DNA of 64,000 nt, from positions 116,275,519-116,339,518 of the forward strand of contig OW386286.2 of the NCBI GenBank assembly GCA_936432065.2, in the 5' to 3' direction. The translations under genes and the position numbers were made by a program. The stretch comes from Rutpela maculata. Lineage: Eukaryota > Arthropoda > Insecta > Coleoptera > Cerambycidae. A model generated the notes under the pieces. It had not been told where the DNA came from. It did no database searches and worked only from the letters and a program-made list of their open reading frames with translations. Below are positions 22,882 through 33,789 of the stretch, one piece after another; position 1 is the first letter of the stretch, and the number at the start of each line of letters is the position of its first letter.

Positions 22882-22945
22882 AAAACCGTACAGGAATGTT
22901 ACTTTCCCGGCCTAGGCCGGGAAAGTAACATTCCCGTACGGTTTT
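22882..22945. repeat. 64-bp near-perfect palindrome without a loop
   Basis: The centre is CCTAGG (22911-22916). The arms are complementary over 32 bp with one mismatch (A22892 / C22935). The sequence reads AAAACCGTAC outside and TTACTTTCCCGGCC inside. It lies between C1 copies in opposite orientation. Confidence 0.9.
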
Positions 22946-23074
22946 GTTGATCGTTGCTTGGCAACGGATCTTTTCCGGTTCGTTTTGTGATAGTTTCTTA
23001 GCAACGGACTAAAATACTGGAATTGTGCATTTTTCGATCTGAAATCGCGCCGAAAATGTGGATCGATTTCAGAA

Positions 23075-23735
23075 AAAAAAATTTTTTTTAATTTTTATTG
23101 TTCAAGTAAGCTTAGAATGTCATGAAACGTCGAGATTTCCAGTTTGAGCGAAAAAAAAATTTCTGTCTGTCTGTCGGTCTGTAACTTTTTTGTGCGCACG
23201 TTTACTCTGGAACCGTTTGAGATATTGACTTAAAATTTGGTACACATATGTACTTTAACGAGATCTAGAACTAGATTATATTTTCATCTTGTTCCGTCGA
23301 AGGGTTGGGGGTAAATTGGGGTAAATTTGGAGTAAATAGGTAAATAGGGCAGGTAAGACTTCATAAAATTGATATTTAGTATAGACAAGAGAAGCTAAGG
23401 TCTCAAAAAAAATTTTGGCATTAGCCACCCCCATTTCCATCCCCACCCCATTATTAAAGGGGATGAAAAAAATGTGATTTAGTGTGTGTACAAGAACCAG
23501 AAACCTCAAAATATGTTTTTACTTTATCCACCCCCCACTCCCACCCCCTATCACCACCCCCACCCCACTACCGATGTGGGGTATCGTTTTATGGGTTTTT
23601 GGGGTAGAGGATTTCAAATATTATATACATTAAAGTTCCATAAAAAATTATTTCCACATACAAAATTTTTTCGTTGTGTGACTTTGGATAGAAAATCCGG
23701 ATGTGGAAGTAGTGATTCCTTGGGCAGCGATTTTT
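23075..23735 (+). mobile_element. C1 repeat copy b
   Basis: Plus-oriented copy from the GTTCAAGTAAGCTTAGAATG block through TCTGTCTGTCTG, the C-rich tract near 23525-23575, to GGATGTGGAAGTAGTGATTC and TTGGGCAGCGATTTTT. It is inverted relative to copy a, with about 310 bp including the 64-bp palindrome between them. Confidence 0.8.
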
Positions 23736-23940
23736 GCGACTAGGACACCTTCACGTGGTGGATTTATTTCGACTAAGATCCTAGGTAAGAAAAATCCCGT
23801 CATGACAAAAGTAGAGAAAGAGTTTACGATCCAGGGGAGGGAAACTTCAGTATCGACGGCCGGTCAGGCTGGGAAAGCGGGACCGCGGGCGTCGTTACCA
23901 TGCAACCGCAGCTCAAGTGAAATGGGAAACTTTGCTTCCT

Positions 23941-24048
23941 ATGAGTACAAGAAATTTGCACAACTGTGTAAATAATGCGAATTCCTCCTGTTTTGTTTGT
24001 AGTAAATTGGAGGTTCCGAAAATCGAAAAAAAATCAGCGGTAAGATAA
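23941..24048 (+). CDS. Possible exon sharing a cysteine signature with the 58-60 kb protein
   Basis: ATG at 23941 opens 35 codons containing CVNNANSSCFVC, which follows the same pattern (C-V-N-x-x-N-x-x-C-[FY]-[VI]-C) as CVNTPNNFCYIC at the start of the protein encoded near 60.0 kb. Near the end the sequence reads CAGCG|GTAAGA, a good splice donor. It may be a 5' coding exon of a family member or a relic. No downstream exon was identified. Upstream 23740-23930 is GC-richer and its open frame (23703-23975) is in another register. Confidence 0.35.
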   Translation: MSTRNLHNCVNNANSSCFVCSKLEVPKIEKKSAVR

Positions 24049-24094
24049 AAAATATTTATCTAAAATCTATATGTGATATGTTTAAGTATATTCA

Positions 24095-24412
24095 TCAACC
24101 CTTCTTCATTATGATAATATAAGAGCAAGTGTTCTTTTCCTTGTGTAAAATATTTTCCAAAGTCTTTTTCTCTCTAGAATGAACATCACTTGATACTAAA
24201 TTGTCTTTTTCCATAATCGCCGCTAAATATTCTTCCCTACCATTAAATTGACCAAGATTTCTAATAACATTATTAACTTTATCATTTCACCAAATATTGG
24301 GAGTTTTAGTTTTTATCGAACACTCACATTCACTATCTTCATATTCACTGTCATCTTCTTGACTTTCGGAACAATCAGTTTCCATTAATTTTAGCATTAA
24401 TTCCGGAAACAT
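24095..24412 (-). pseudogene. Degenerate ~105-codon coding relic, acidic
   Basis: On the minus strand, from ATG at 24412 to a stop at 24095-24097, the reading is protein-like (MFPELMLKLMETDCSESQED, an acidic run, later NNVIRNLGQFNGREEYLAAI) with one in-frame TGA at 24287-24289. Composition is unlike the surrounding AT-rich repeats. I do not recognise it. It could be an exon of a host or transposon gene. Confidence 0.4.
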
Positions 24413-24639
24413 TTGTTATTGCTAAAAAATAACACTCTTTACGGATTCCAGGCTCCTTCTATATTGTTGGATTTTTATATTTTACTTTTTAACTTTCTTT
24501 CCATTTGTCCAACATCTTATGACATATGATGCAAGGTACCATGGAAAACTTTTATCCACTAATTCCATACTATAACTTTTTAGATAAATATTGTTTATTT
24601 TATCATTGATTTTTTTCGATATTTCGGAACATCGAATTT

Positions 24640-25460
24640 ACTAAAAACAAGGCAAGAATTTTACACAAAGCACTTTAAACCAAGAACTCTAAATCTAACA
24701 AAACTTAAGGCAAGAACTTTGCACGAAGAACTTTAGATGCAACATATTCTAAGATAGGAACTTTACACAAAGAACTCTAAACTAAGAACTACTAATAGTT
24801 CTTGCCTTAGAAACTTAACAATCTTGTCTTAATTTGTAATAGGTTTAAATTTTTGGTTTAAAATTCTTGTCTCAGGTTATGTTGGGTTAAGAATTCTTAG
24901 TTTAAAGTTCTTGGTTTAAAGCTCTTGCCTTAAGTTATGTTAGGTTTCGAGTTCTTGGTTCAAAGTTCTTGGCGTAATGCTCTTGCCTTAGGTTACTTTA
25001 GTTTGAAAGTTCTTGGTTTAAGCTTTTAATTTATTTGTTTTGGATTTTGGGGCATTTTTAGGTGTTTTTTGAGGTTCTGTCAAAATTCCTAACTGATCGG
25101 CTATTCTGACCTCATATTCAGTTTCATCGCCCCAAATTAGAACTCTAAATCTAACAAAACTTAAGGCAAGAACTTTGCACCAAGAACTTTAGATGCAACA
25201 TATTCTTAGACAGGAACCTTATACAAAGAACTCTAAACCAAGAACTCCTAATAGTTTTTGCCTTAGGAACTTAACAGTCTTGTCTTAATTTATAATAGGT
25301 TTAAGTTTTCGGTTTAAAATTCTTGTCTCAGGTTATGTTGGGTTAAGAATTCTTAGTTTAATGTTCTTGGTTTAAAGCTCTTGCCTTAGGTTATGTTAGG
25401 TTTAGAGTTCTTGGTTCAAAGTTCTTGGTGTAATGCTCTTGCCTTAGGTTTTGTTTTGGA
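24640..25460. repeat. Duplicated fold-back repeat built on AAGAACTTT motifs
   Basis: The left half carries AAGGCAAGAACTTTGCAC/AAGAACTCTAAA motifs; the right half carries the complement (AGAGTTCTTGGTTTAAAG, TTCTTGCCTTAG). The block occurs twice: AACTCTAAATCTAACAAAAC starts at 24685 and 25141 (456 bp apart), with a D-type segment (GGATTTTGGGGCATTT) between the copies. Confidence 0.7.
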
Positions 25461-25770
25461 TTTTGGGGCATTTCTTAGGTGTTTTTTGAGGTTATGTCAA
25501 AATTTCTAACTGATCGGCTAATTCTGACCTTATATTCAGTTTCAGCGCCCCAAATTACGTATAGATATAGTGATCACCTCATTTAAACTTTTTATTTACT
25601 TGTTTGGGATTTTTCGGGCATTTTTAAGGTGTTTTTTGAGGTTAGCAAAAATGCAAGAGCCAATCCGGCAAAACAAACATCGGATTCGTGTTCAGCGGGT
25701 CGAAATGCATGGGAATACATAGGTCTGCCTTCCAGCACTCGACATTTTTTTTTGTGTGCCTGTGTTATTA
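25020..25770. repeat. D repeat copies, inverted relative to 11110-11500
   Basis: GGATTTTGGGGCATTT and GGTGTTTTTTGAGGTT recur at about 25045, 25450 and 25600. The block ends with CGACATTTTTTTTTGTGTGCC and TGTGTTATT, the reverse complement of the start at 11110. Confidence 0.65.
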
Positions 25771-25837
25771 ATAAAATGTCAATTTCTCTTTAAAAACGTC
25801 TAACCATGTGTGCTAATGTAGACTGGTTCTATAATAA

Positions 25838-26535
25838 CACAGCCCCACAAAATAAAAAAAAAAGTTCTGTACCAGAGACGTGAATACATAGATTTTGTGT
25901 ATTTTTTTATGCTGAATCCGAATCCGCAGCCAAAAATATGGGTTACCCAGGTAGTTTTTTAGTAAAACGCAAAAACATCCCCTAAAATAGAGTGATACGG
26001 TAAAGCTTTATAATGAAATGCAACAATTTGTAAATACTTTGAGAAAACATTTCAAAATAAGATTTTGACCATTAGAAAGAAATATATGCACATTAAATCC
26101 ATACCCACCCCTACGAGGGCGTAATTCCACCCCCGAGATCAAATAACGAATGTTATATTGCAAAACAATGTGAAGAGCCATAGTCTCGTAGTTTGTAATT
26201 CCAAATATACAAATGTAGGTTGACAGACAATATACCTAAAAAATATAATATAATCTAATTTTTAAGGGGCTTGAAACCGCCTCTGCAGACCTAGGTATTT
26301 CTCACCCCTTTGAGTCACATATTCTTCTATTCAATGGTTTGGTCTAAATTTTGTTACCGTGAGTTTTTGGAGTCGCTGATTACGAATCTGAAGTCCGAAT
26401 CCGAAAATTCCTGAATAAAAGATGGCGGATTCAATATGGCGGATGTAAAAATCGGAAAAGCATTCAAAATTTGAAGATTATGGTTAAAACTTGTTACTCG
26501 GGGGTTTTTGGAGTCGTTGATCACGATTCGCAAAT
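25838..26535 (+). repeat. B repeat, left inverted arm
   Basis: From the AACACAGCCCCACAAAA end through GTTCTGTACCAGAGACGTG, GGGTTACCCAGGTAG and ATTCCTGAATAAAAGATGGC to GGAGTCGTTGATCACGATTC. Matched in reverse by 27524-28225; a third copy is at 34970-35680. The open frames here are products of the symmetry. Confidence 0.75.
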
Positions 26536-26935
26536 TCTTAAATCCAAAATGGCAGGCCCATTGTGGGGGATTAAAAAGTACCACAGAAATTGGTATTTAC
26601 CACCCAAAGAAATACGTTATGAATGTTTAAAAAAATTGAGGCATTTGAGTAAAAATAGGCAAATGTCTAAAAATGAGAAACAAGGAATATAAATTCGATT
26701 TGCAGTGTACAGTCTCGCTTAAATGTGAAAGTGAGGACGAATGAAATATGGACTATTTGCAGCCAAATATATAAAACTGATCATTGTGGCAATATCGTGG
26801 GAAATTTTAATTTAGAACTTGAAAGTATCCCTTTCCTAACGAGTTACATGAGCTGGGTGGAAAATTTGAATGGCGAATGGTACATTATCATTATTAATCT
26901 TGTGACCACGTCTATCCAGGCAGAGGGAGGGTAGC

Positions 26936-27310
26936 TGTTAGTTTGACATCTGTCAAAGTGACGTTTATCCCGTTTGACATCTGTCAAAATGACGTTTACT
27001 TCCTTTGACATCTATCAAAATGACGTTTATCCCGTTTGACATCTGCCAAAATGACGTTTATCCCGTTTGACATCTGTCAGTTTGACATCTGTCAAAGTGC
27101 CATTTATCCCGTTTGAGATCTGTCAGTTTGACATCTATCAAAATGACGTTTATCCCGTTTGACATCTGTCAAAGTGCAGTTTATCCCGTTTGACATCTGT
27201 CAGTTTGACATATGTCAAAGTGCCGTGTGACATCTGACGTTTATCCCGTTTGATATCTGTCAGTTTGACATCCGTCAGTTTGACATCTATCAGTTTGACA
27301 TGTCAGTTTG
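26936..27310 (+). repeat. Minisatellite of TTGACATCTGTCA units
   Basis: Roughly a dozen units built from GTTTGACATCTGTCAAA and ATGACGTTTATCCC, with a full unit of about 32 bp plus shorter variants. The core TTGACA-TC-TGTCAA is an inverted repeat, so each unit can fold back. It lies in the spacer of the B inverted arms. Confidence 0.85.
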
Positions 27311-27523
27311 ATATTTTACCGTTTGTTAAAAGTATTTTAGATAATAAAGATAGATTTACGTTGGTAGCTCTTGCGGAAATTGATTTATAAGTAATTATTT
27401 TGATTAGAGCATATGGAAATAGATGCCTAAAATGTCGACTAGATATAATATGTTTCCGCAGGATATTTCAAATGTGGCGCGAAAAAAATTTTTTTTATAT
27501 AATTTTTACCAAATAGGCGTCTA

Positions 27524-28225
27524 CGGAGAATCGTGATCAGCGACTCCAAAAACCTCCGAGTAACAAGTTTCAGCCATAATCTTCAAATTTTGAATGCTTT
27601 TCCGATTTTTACATCCGCCATATTGGATCCGTCATCTTTTATTCAGGAATTTCCGAATTCGGACTTCCAATTCGTAATCAGCGACCCCAAGAACCCGCGG
27701 TAACCAAATTTAGACCAAACCATTGAATAGAAAAATATGTGACTCAAAGGGGTAAGAAATACCTAGTCTGCAGAGGTGGTTTCAAGCCCTTTAAAGCTTG
27801 AAACCACCATAAGATTGTGTTATATTGTTTAGGTATATTGTCTGTGAACCTACATTTGTATATTTGGAATTACAAAGTACGAGGCTATGGCTTTACATAT
27901 TGTTTTGCACTATAACATTCGCTATTTGATCTCAGAGGTGGAATTACGCCCTCGTAGGGGTGGGTATGAATTTAATTTGCATGTATTTCTTTCTAATGAT
28001 CAAAATCTCATTTTAAAATGTTTTCTCAAAGTATTTACAAATTGTTGCATTTCATTATAAAGCTTTACCGTATCACTCTATTTTAGGGAATGTTTTTGCG
28101 TTTTACTAAAAAACTACCTGGGTAACCCATATTTTTGGCTGCGAATTCGGATTCAGCATAAAAAAATACACAAAATCTATGTATTCACGTCTCTGGTACA
28201 GAATTTATTTTTTCTTTTGTGCGGC
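27524..28225 (-). repeat. B repeat, right inverted arm
   Basis: Reverse complement of 25838-26535, ending with CTCTGGTACAGAATTT and TGTGCGGCTGTGTAATTA. Small differences are scattered across about 690 bp. A large cruciform or hairpin with a 1 kb loop is possible. Confidence 0.75.
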
Positions 28226-28251
28226 TGTGTAATTAAATGGAGTTACATGGA

Positions 28252-28372
28252 GTTCTGTTTGGGGTGGAATAGATTACATATTGAATAATATATATGATGA
28301 AAATATTTTTTCGAAATTTTTTGACCAAAAATAAAAAGGGGCGAAAACCGGCTTTATAGGCCCTCCTCCTTT
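28252..28372 (-). repeat. Right ~120-bp terminal inverted repeat
   Basis: Reverse-complement mate of 10748-10870. It shares the AAAGGxGGAGGGCCTATA end, the GCCGGTTTTCG block and the CTATTCCACCCCAAA inner end. Confidence 0.7.
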
Positions 28373-28379
28373 ACTTAGT

Positions 28380-29330
28380 GCTTGTAAAATCGAAGTTATA
28401 ATTTACTCTCACAATATCAAGGTATATACATGCAAGCAAAGTATGAACCAATCCAAGAGAGAAATAATTTGCAAATCAAAAATAATTGTTTATAAAATAT
28501 ATTTTTTACAGAAAAACTGAAATGGACTTCCATGTTAAAGCCTTAATAAACAATACAAGTGTCACAAATATCAGTTACAAATTAGGTGCAAGACAAAATA
28601 ATGTACCAGCCCAGTGCATTTAGCTGAAAAAGGTGCGTTATTAAGGAAATATTTTGAACTTCAGGCATGAATGAAACCTTTTTCAACGTACTGTAAAAAA
28701 GACCTATTTAAAAGTTTAACTAACAAAATATAGTGCGCAAATAGTTTTTTTTTTTAAATAATTCAAAAAAATCAATACCTACTTATCAAAAAATATTTTG
28801 AAACTGTGATAACTGAGAACTCAAACAATTTAAATGATAAAATTACGAAAAAAATTATATAGGGGTTTTCGAGGCCACGATTTTAATATAATTTAAAATG
28901 ACTTGAAAATCATGCAAACAATAATAGTAATAATAATAATATTTATTTATGTATCAAAATATTTATATATGCAATACATAGTTTGCATTAACATTAAACA
29001 CTATAAATAAATATTAGCCTTCCATAAGGAAAGAACGTAACACAAATAAGAATAAAACATTTATGAATCAAAGAAAATATTCAAGAATTACTAAGTTAAA
29101 ACTTGTCAGCCATTCTTGAATATCGTCGAATCCACTCAGTGAATCTTGTATCGTAAAAACTGAAAAAGATTATCTCTATTTACTTATATTCCCAAGAGAT
29201 AATAGCAGAATTTATTTTTTATATTTATTGTTGAAAAGGGAAAAAATGGAAAAAAGGGAGAAGAGAAAAAAAAAACAAAGAAACAATAATACTTCATATT
29301 CAACAAATATTATTATCAAATATCTTATAA
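28380..29330. other. AT-rich region without recognised genes
   Basis: Outside the right TIR. AAT/ATA-rich, with an A/G-rich run at 29238-29285. The 71-codon frame at 29228-29443 is low complexity and runs into C1, so it is not called. Confidence 0.4.
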
Positions 29331-30042
29331 AAAAACCGCTGCCCAAGGAATCACTACTTCCACATCCAGATTTTCTATCAGTCACTCACAACGAAAAAAT
29401 TTTGTATGTGGAAATAATTGTTTATGGAACTTTAATAACATAATATTTGAAATCCTCTACCCCAAAAACCCATAAAACGATACCCCACATCGGTAATGGG
29501 GCGGGGGTGGCGATAGGGGGTGGTAGTGGGGGGTGGATGAAGTAAAAAAATATTTTGAGGTTTCTGGTTCTTGTACACATACTAAATCACAAATTTTTTT
29601 CATCCCCTTTAATAATGGGGGTGGTAATGGAGGTGGCTAATGCCAAAATTTTTTTTGAGACCTTAACTTCTCTTATATGTACTAAATACCAATTTTATGG
29701 ACTCTTACCTGCTTGATTTACCTATTTACCCCAAATTTACCCCAATTTACCCCCCAACCCTTCGACGGAACAAGATGAAAATATAATCTAGTTCTAGATC
29801 TCATTAAAGTACATATGTGTACCAAATTTCAAGTCAATATCTCAAACGGTTCCTGAGTAAACGTGCGCACAAAAAAAAGTTACAGACAGACAGACAGACC
29901 GGCAGACCGACAGATAGACAGACAGAATTTTTTTTCCGCTCAAACTTAAAATCTCGACGTTTCATGACATTCTAAGCCTATTTGAACAATAAAAATTTTT
30001 TAAAATTTTTTTGTCGTTAATACCACTGGATGTGGAAGTAAT
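29331..30042 (-). mobile_element. C1 repeat copy c
   Basis: Complete minus-oriented copy: AAAAACCGCTGCCCAAGG, TIR-like CACTACTTCCACATCCAG, G-rich tract (29490-29540), ACAGACAGACAGACCGGC microsatellite, and end CCACTGGATGTGGAAGTAAT. Confidence 0.85.
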
Positions 30043-30597
30043 ACATAAATAAAAGAAAATTGAAAAGCAAAGTTGTAGAGAATTAAATTATCTACAATAA
30101 AGTCAGTGAGAGTCTATAATTTATGTGCAAGGGGAAACAAGCAAAGTGTGTACAGATTCATCAAATTTAAACACATATACTGCTACAACAACAAAATATA
30201 GATATCTGCCGTCACTCACTTTTTAATGTGAAATTTAATTATCTACAATTTTGTCCCTGTAGTTTTTTCACAGCTCCATACCATTTTGGCAGGGCCTTCG
30301 TTTTAATGTGGGTATGGTTTTCTACGTATATTATACAACGTGATCTACCAAGAAATGCGGAAAATAAAATGGTGTGCTAGTCTTCAATGTGGGAAAGCCC
30401 CTGCAAAATTTTAGAGGATTCTGAGGTAATTTAGTATATTAAATTATTAGTCAATTTGCGAAGATACACTACTGATGTTGTATAAGTCCTGACCTAATTC
30501 TGAAGAGGTCGACGAACTTACTGGTGAAAGAACGTATTCGAGTTGTTTACATTTCCTTAATTGGCACAAAAAGTGAAGCCGGCCGGCGAGATCAAAA

Positions 30598-30756
30598 AAA
30601 GAGGTCTACACACGATCCAGCGGCAGGTAGTCAACATTGTTGGTACGCTTTGAAGATAATTGGAATTCCAGCGGACCAATTCACTTTTACGAATGAGTTC
30701 AAAGCATGCCGACAAGGCTGGCTCCATGCCACTGGATCGTGACCCCTAGAGAGCCG
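30598..30756. mobile_element. ~155-bp MITE, GGTCTACACACGATCCAG family (copy 1)
   Basis: The ends GGTCTACACACGATCCAG and CTGGATCGTGACCCC are imperfect inverted repeats. The inner part is also symmetrical (GGTACGCTTTGAAGATAATT versus GAGTTCAAAGCATGCC). The same element in reverse orientation is at 60186-60342. Confidence 0.75.
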
Positions 30757-30949
30757 CGTTTTTTGCTTCCGGTCGAACAATAGTTACACGGCCGTGTCAT
30801 TCACCGGTTTAACTAAATATCTCGTATATCTGCTTGTCATTTCAGCATGTCTTCGATTTATCGATTTATTTCGGTATTTTTGTAGTGTGATTTGATTAAA
30901 ACCAAAAAGTCACTTCTATCTTATTATCCAGTTTTGCTGTCAGTAGTGT

Positions 30950-31340
30950 CAATCCTAGGGTAACCATACGTCCGGAATTTCGCTGGAAAGTCCAGCATTT
31001 TGGAGTACTGTCCAGCATTTACAAGTGTCCAGCGAAAGTCCAGCATTCTGACCATATGTCCGGAATTTCGCTGGAAAGTATTACAAGTGTCCAGCATAAG
31101 TTCAGCATTCAGGTTATAGTGAAGTTATAGTATTACATTTTTTTTTCGGATACTTGCTTTCCGCTCATCAAAAATTTTGTGATCAAAAAAATTTTTTTTC
31201 GGATTTCTCCACGCTTATCAAAAAAATATTTCTCCCCCCCGCTCATCAATTTCAATTTTCGAGGAAAAATATTTTTGTTATTTTCAGCCCAAGCTCAAGG
31301 CCCAGATCCGCCCTTGGCAGAAGTGTCCAGCATTCACTTA
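30950..31340. repeat. GTCCAGCATT/GTCCGGAATTTCGCTGG repeat cluster
   Basis: GTCCGGAATTTCGCTGGAAAGT occurs near 30971 and 31057, GTCCAGCATTT several times, and TTTTTTTCGGATTTCTCC-like segments at 31180-31210 reappear near 34510-34535. AGATCCGCCCTTGG at 31304 resembles the hAT-type end at 40067-40080. Probably a mosaic of small elements; boundaries unresolved. Confidence 0.45.
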
Positions 31341-31977
31341 ACAAAAATCTGGTCACCCTAGTCAATCCCAAGTCTGATAAAGTGATATGGTTGTACCGCG
31401 TTACGTTAGATTAGTTGAAGTCATTGGCGGCGCATTCCTACAAAAAAATAAGGTAATTTTTTTGGTCATTTTTTTAAAATTTTTCATTTTTTTTACTCCT
31501 TTCGGTGGGGACAACCTACTGTTAAATTTTCCGCATGTCCTGGTAGATCACGTTGTATATCTGTAAATAATGGAACTGCCATTTCGAATTTTGCAAATTA
31601 TTTTTATTCGGGAGGTCGGAAAAGTATGCCCTACCTTCATTCAAAGTTCAAGTTCCTAGCTCATCTCGAAGTACTCAAACAATTCACTGGATAAATAAAT
31701 ATAGGTAAAAACTTCGTTACACTCTGTTTCATGGAAAAGTATAAAGTGTAGCTATGTATATACGAATTGTTAGGGTACTTCACGACGAGCCAGGAACTTG
31801 AAATTTGGCATGAATGCCAAAAAACTTGAAAAATTCATAATAGCGTCTCCAATATGGCTTCCAAAATTTGAGTCAACTGATGATTTTTAATGATCCCCGT
31901 ATCAGAGCACGGCTATCTTGCTTTTCTAAATGTTACAGCTGCTGAAAAATTGATACAATGTGCACATGAGATTTTCT
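31340..31977. other. No gene recognised
   Basis: Unremarkable AT-rich sequence with fragments of interspersed repeat. Confidence 0.35.
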
Positions 31978-31985
31978 ATTCCGAC

Positions 31986-32179
31986 CAGGGCCGCCAACAG
32001 GGGGAGGCAGGGGGGACAAATCCTCGGGGCTGCGGCTATATTACGTCATATAGCCTAGGCATTGCTTTTTAATAAATTTAAAACTTAATGCGAAAAATAA
32101 AATAACAAAACCTTCAAAGAGGGAAGAGGCCCTTAATAATAAGCATCCCCGGGGCCCGGTAAAGCTGTCGGCGGCCCCG
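31986..32179. mobile_element. hAT-type MITE with perfect 8-bp target duplication
   Basis: 194 bp. Ends CAGGGCCGCCAACAG and CTGTCGGCGGCCCCG are inverted repeats. The identical octamer ATTCCGAC flanks it on both sides (31978-31985 and 32180-32187). No coding capacity. Confidence 0.88.
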
Positions 32180-32590
32180 ATTCCGACTATTGCAAATTGT
32201 TATTATTATAAAAAATCAGACAGGACATCTGAGAATACATCATTCAAGCTGTAATGTCCGCCCTACAAAATGTTGATATCTTATTTATTAACTAAGTTAA
32301 CACCATTTGTAGTTTAGTTTATGAGAGACAGAAATGTTTTTTTAAATTTGTCTTTCAAAGGGCTGTAATTTACAAAATAAATTTTTGTAATTTTTTTTAC
32401 TTCATATATATTGTAATTTGGAGTTCTGAGCTTATAATATAAACTCGCTTAATAAAAATTTATACGAATAATTTAAGAAGCTTTTTGGAAAACAAATATA
32501 TACATATGTGGTAATATCTACTTTTTTTTCATTTGCATAATGAGTCGTACTTTTTGCTGGAGTTTAAATTTATGTCATTGGCAGTGACCA

Positions 32591-33740
32591 TGTTGTAGAA
32601 CATCCCAGAATCGAAACAAAAATAAAAATTTCGACTTAAGAAAAAATTCATTGAAAGACATTTTAGAGTACAACATACTAGATTTAAAGGCATCAGCCCC
32701 GAAAACTGGCATAAAAGGACTTATATACGTTCATTAAGACGTAAGGCGCAACCAGGTAAAAATTCGAAGAAACGCCGAATTTTCACTTAGGAAAATATGT
32801 TTATATCCAGGCCGTAAGAGTAAAAGTATATTATGGTCGTGGGAAAGTATACTGAAAATAAAAGTATAATTTTGGTCAAGTACAAAAATACCTTATACTT
32901 TTTCAAAAGTGCGCCAAAGTTGAAAATATTTCTATGGACAAGGAAGAGCAGATAATATACTTTTTAAGAAGTAGGCTAAAAGTGTACTTTGAAGATATTT
33001 TTGAATATTTTTAACTTTTTTATTGCTTCATGAAACATGACGAAAATGAAGACACAGTGATTATGGATATCATTCAAAAGAATAAGTATGAAATTTTAAC
33101 GATGCGACATATTGAAAGAGCCAGACCGAAAAATGTGGTAAAAGCGCGTAACGTCAATAGGCAATTATTGGGCAAAAATTAGTAAAAATGGACAAGGTCA
33201 GTTTCTCGAATAAAAGAAATTTGGATTCATCCAGCGGCTAGTCAGTTGGACGAGTGCGTTGGAGAATCGGTAGGAAGTGATAGTAGGAAAACCAAATGCA
33301 GGTCTTTCCAAATGGCAAAGCTATAGAGAAAATCGCCTTGTGCATAAATAAGACAAAAAGGCCATTTACCAAAAAAGTCGCTCGAAGGCGAACTCGTGTC
33401 ACCTTCCTCATATTAAACCTATATGAGGGCCAGTACGTCACGAGGCGGAAAGTTGTAATAACTCATATATAGTTGAACTCAAATCGAACTGCGTTTTTGT
33501 CAATGATATAGTCACTTCAGGAACCTAACCACTAGTGTCCCAAAATTTTGAAAAAGTAAAATATTTTTATATTAGTTTCAGTCAATCCTAAAACCAAAGT
33601 GCATGCGTAAACTTCTCAGGAAGTTTGAATCTTTCACCTAATCGATTGCTAGTATACGGTCTCAATTAAATGGTAGTTGCGAAACCAAAGTTCTCACTCG
33701 GCCTTGCCCTACTTGGAAAGGCGTTTCATTGAAATATATA
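32591..33740 (+). mobile_element. Diverged partial LTR related to the 12.3 kb gypsy element
   Basis: Starts TGTTGTAGAACATCCCAG like the intact LTR. It shares AAAATTCGAAGAAACGCCGA, GTCAGTTTCTCG, TTTGGATTCATCCAGCGGCT and ATCGCCTTGTGCATAAA in the same order. It is shortened, the 76-bp array is reduced, and the LTR's last ~500 bp are not recognisable. No internal region: a solo or truncated LTR of a sister family. Confidence 0.7.
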
Positions 33741-33789
33741 GATTCACCTATATAGGATATTGCATATTATCTGTACTTATTTTAAATCT

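Larger units (their letters stand above)
10744..28376. mobile_element. 17.6 kb segment with ~120-bp inverted ends and ACTT flanks
   Basis: The left end starts AAAGGACGAGGGCCTATA at 10748. The right end, read in reverse from 28372, starts AAAGGAGGAGGGCCTATA. Similarity continues for about 120 bp through GGTTTTCGGCCC and CTATTCCACCCCAAA. ACTT lies directly outside both ends (10744-10747 and 28373-28376), consistent with a 4-bp target duplication. Inside are repeats, the gypsy element and C1 copies. I see no transposase, so this may be an expanded non-autonomous element, or two solo ends in inverted orientation. Confidence 0.45.

Noticed and set aside
22953..22965. X-box-like GTTGCTTGGCAAC (RFX site)
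   Set aside because: Half-site spacing is one base short of the usual motif, and there is no nearby gene.
26936..27310. CRISPR-like appearance of the minisatellite
   Set aside because: The spacers are themselves repeated and the setting is eukaryotic; this is an ordinary minisatellite.
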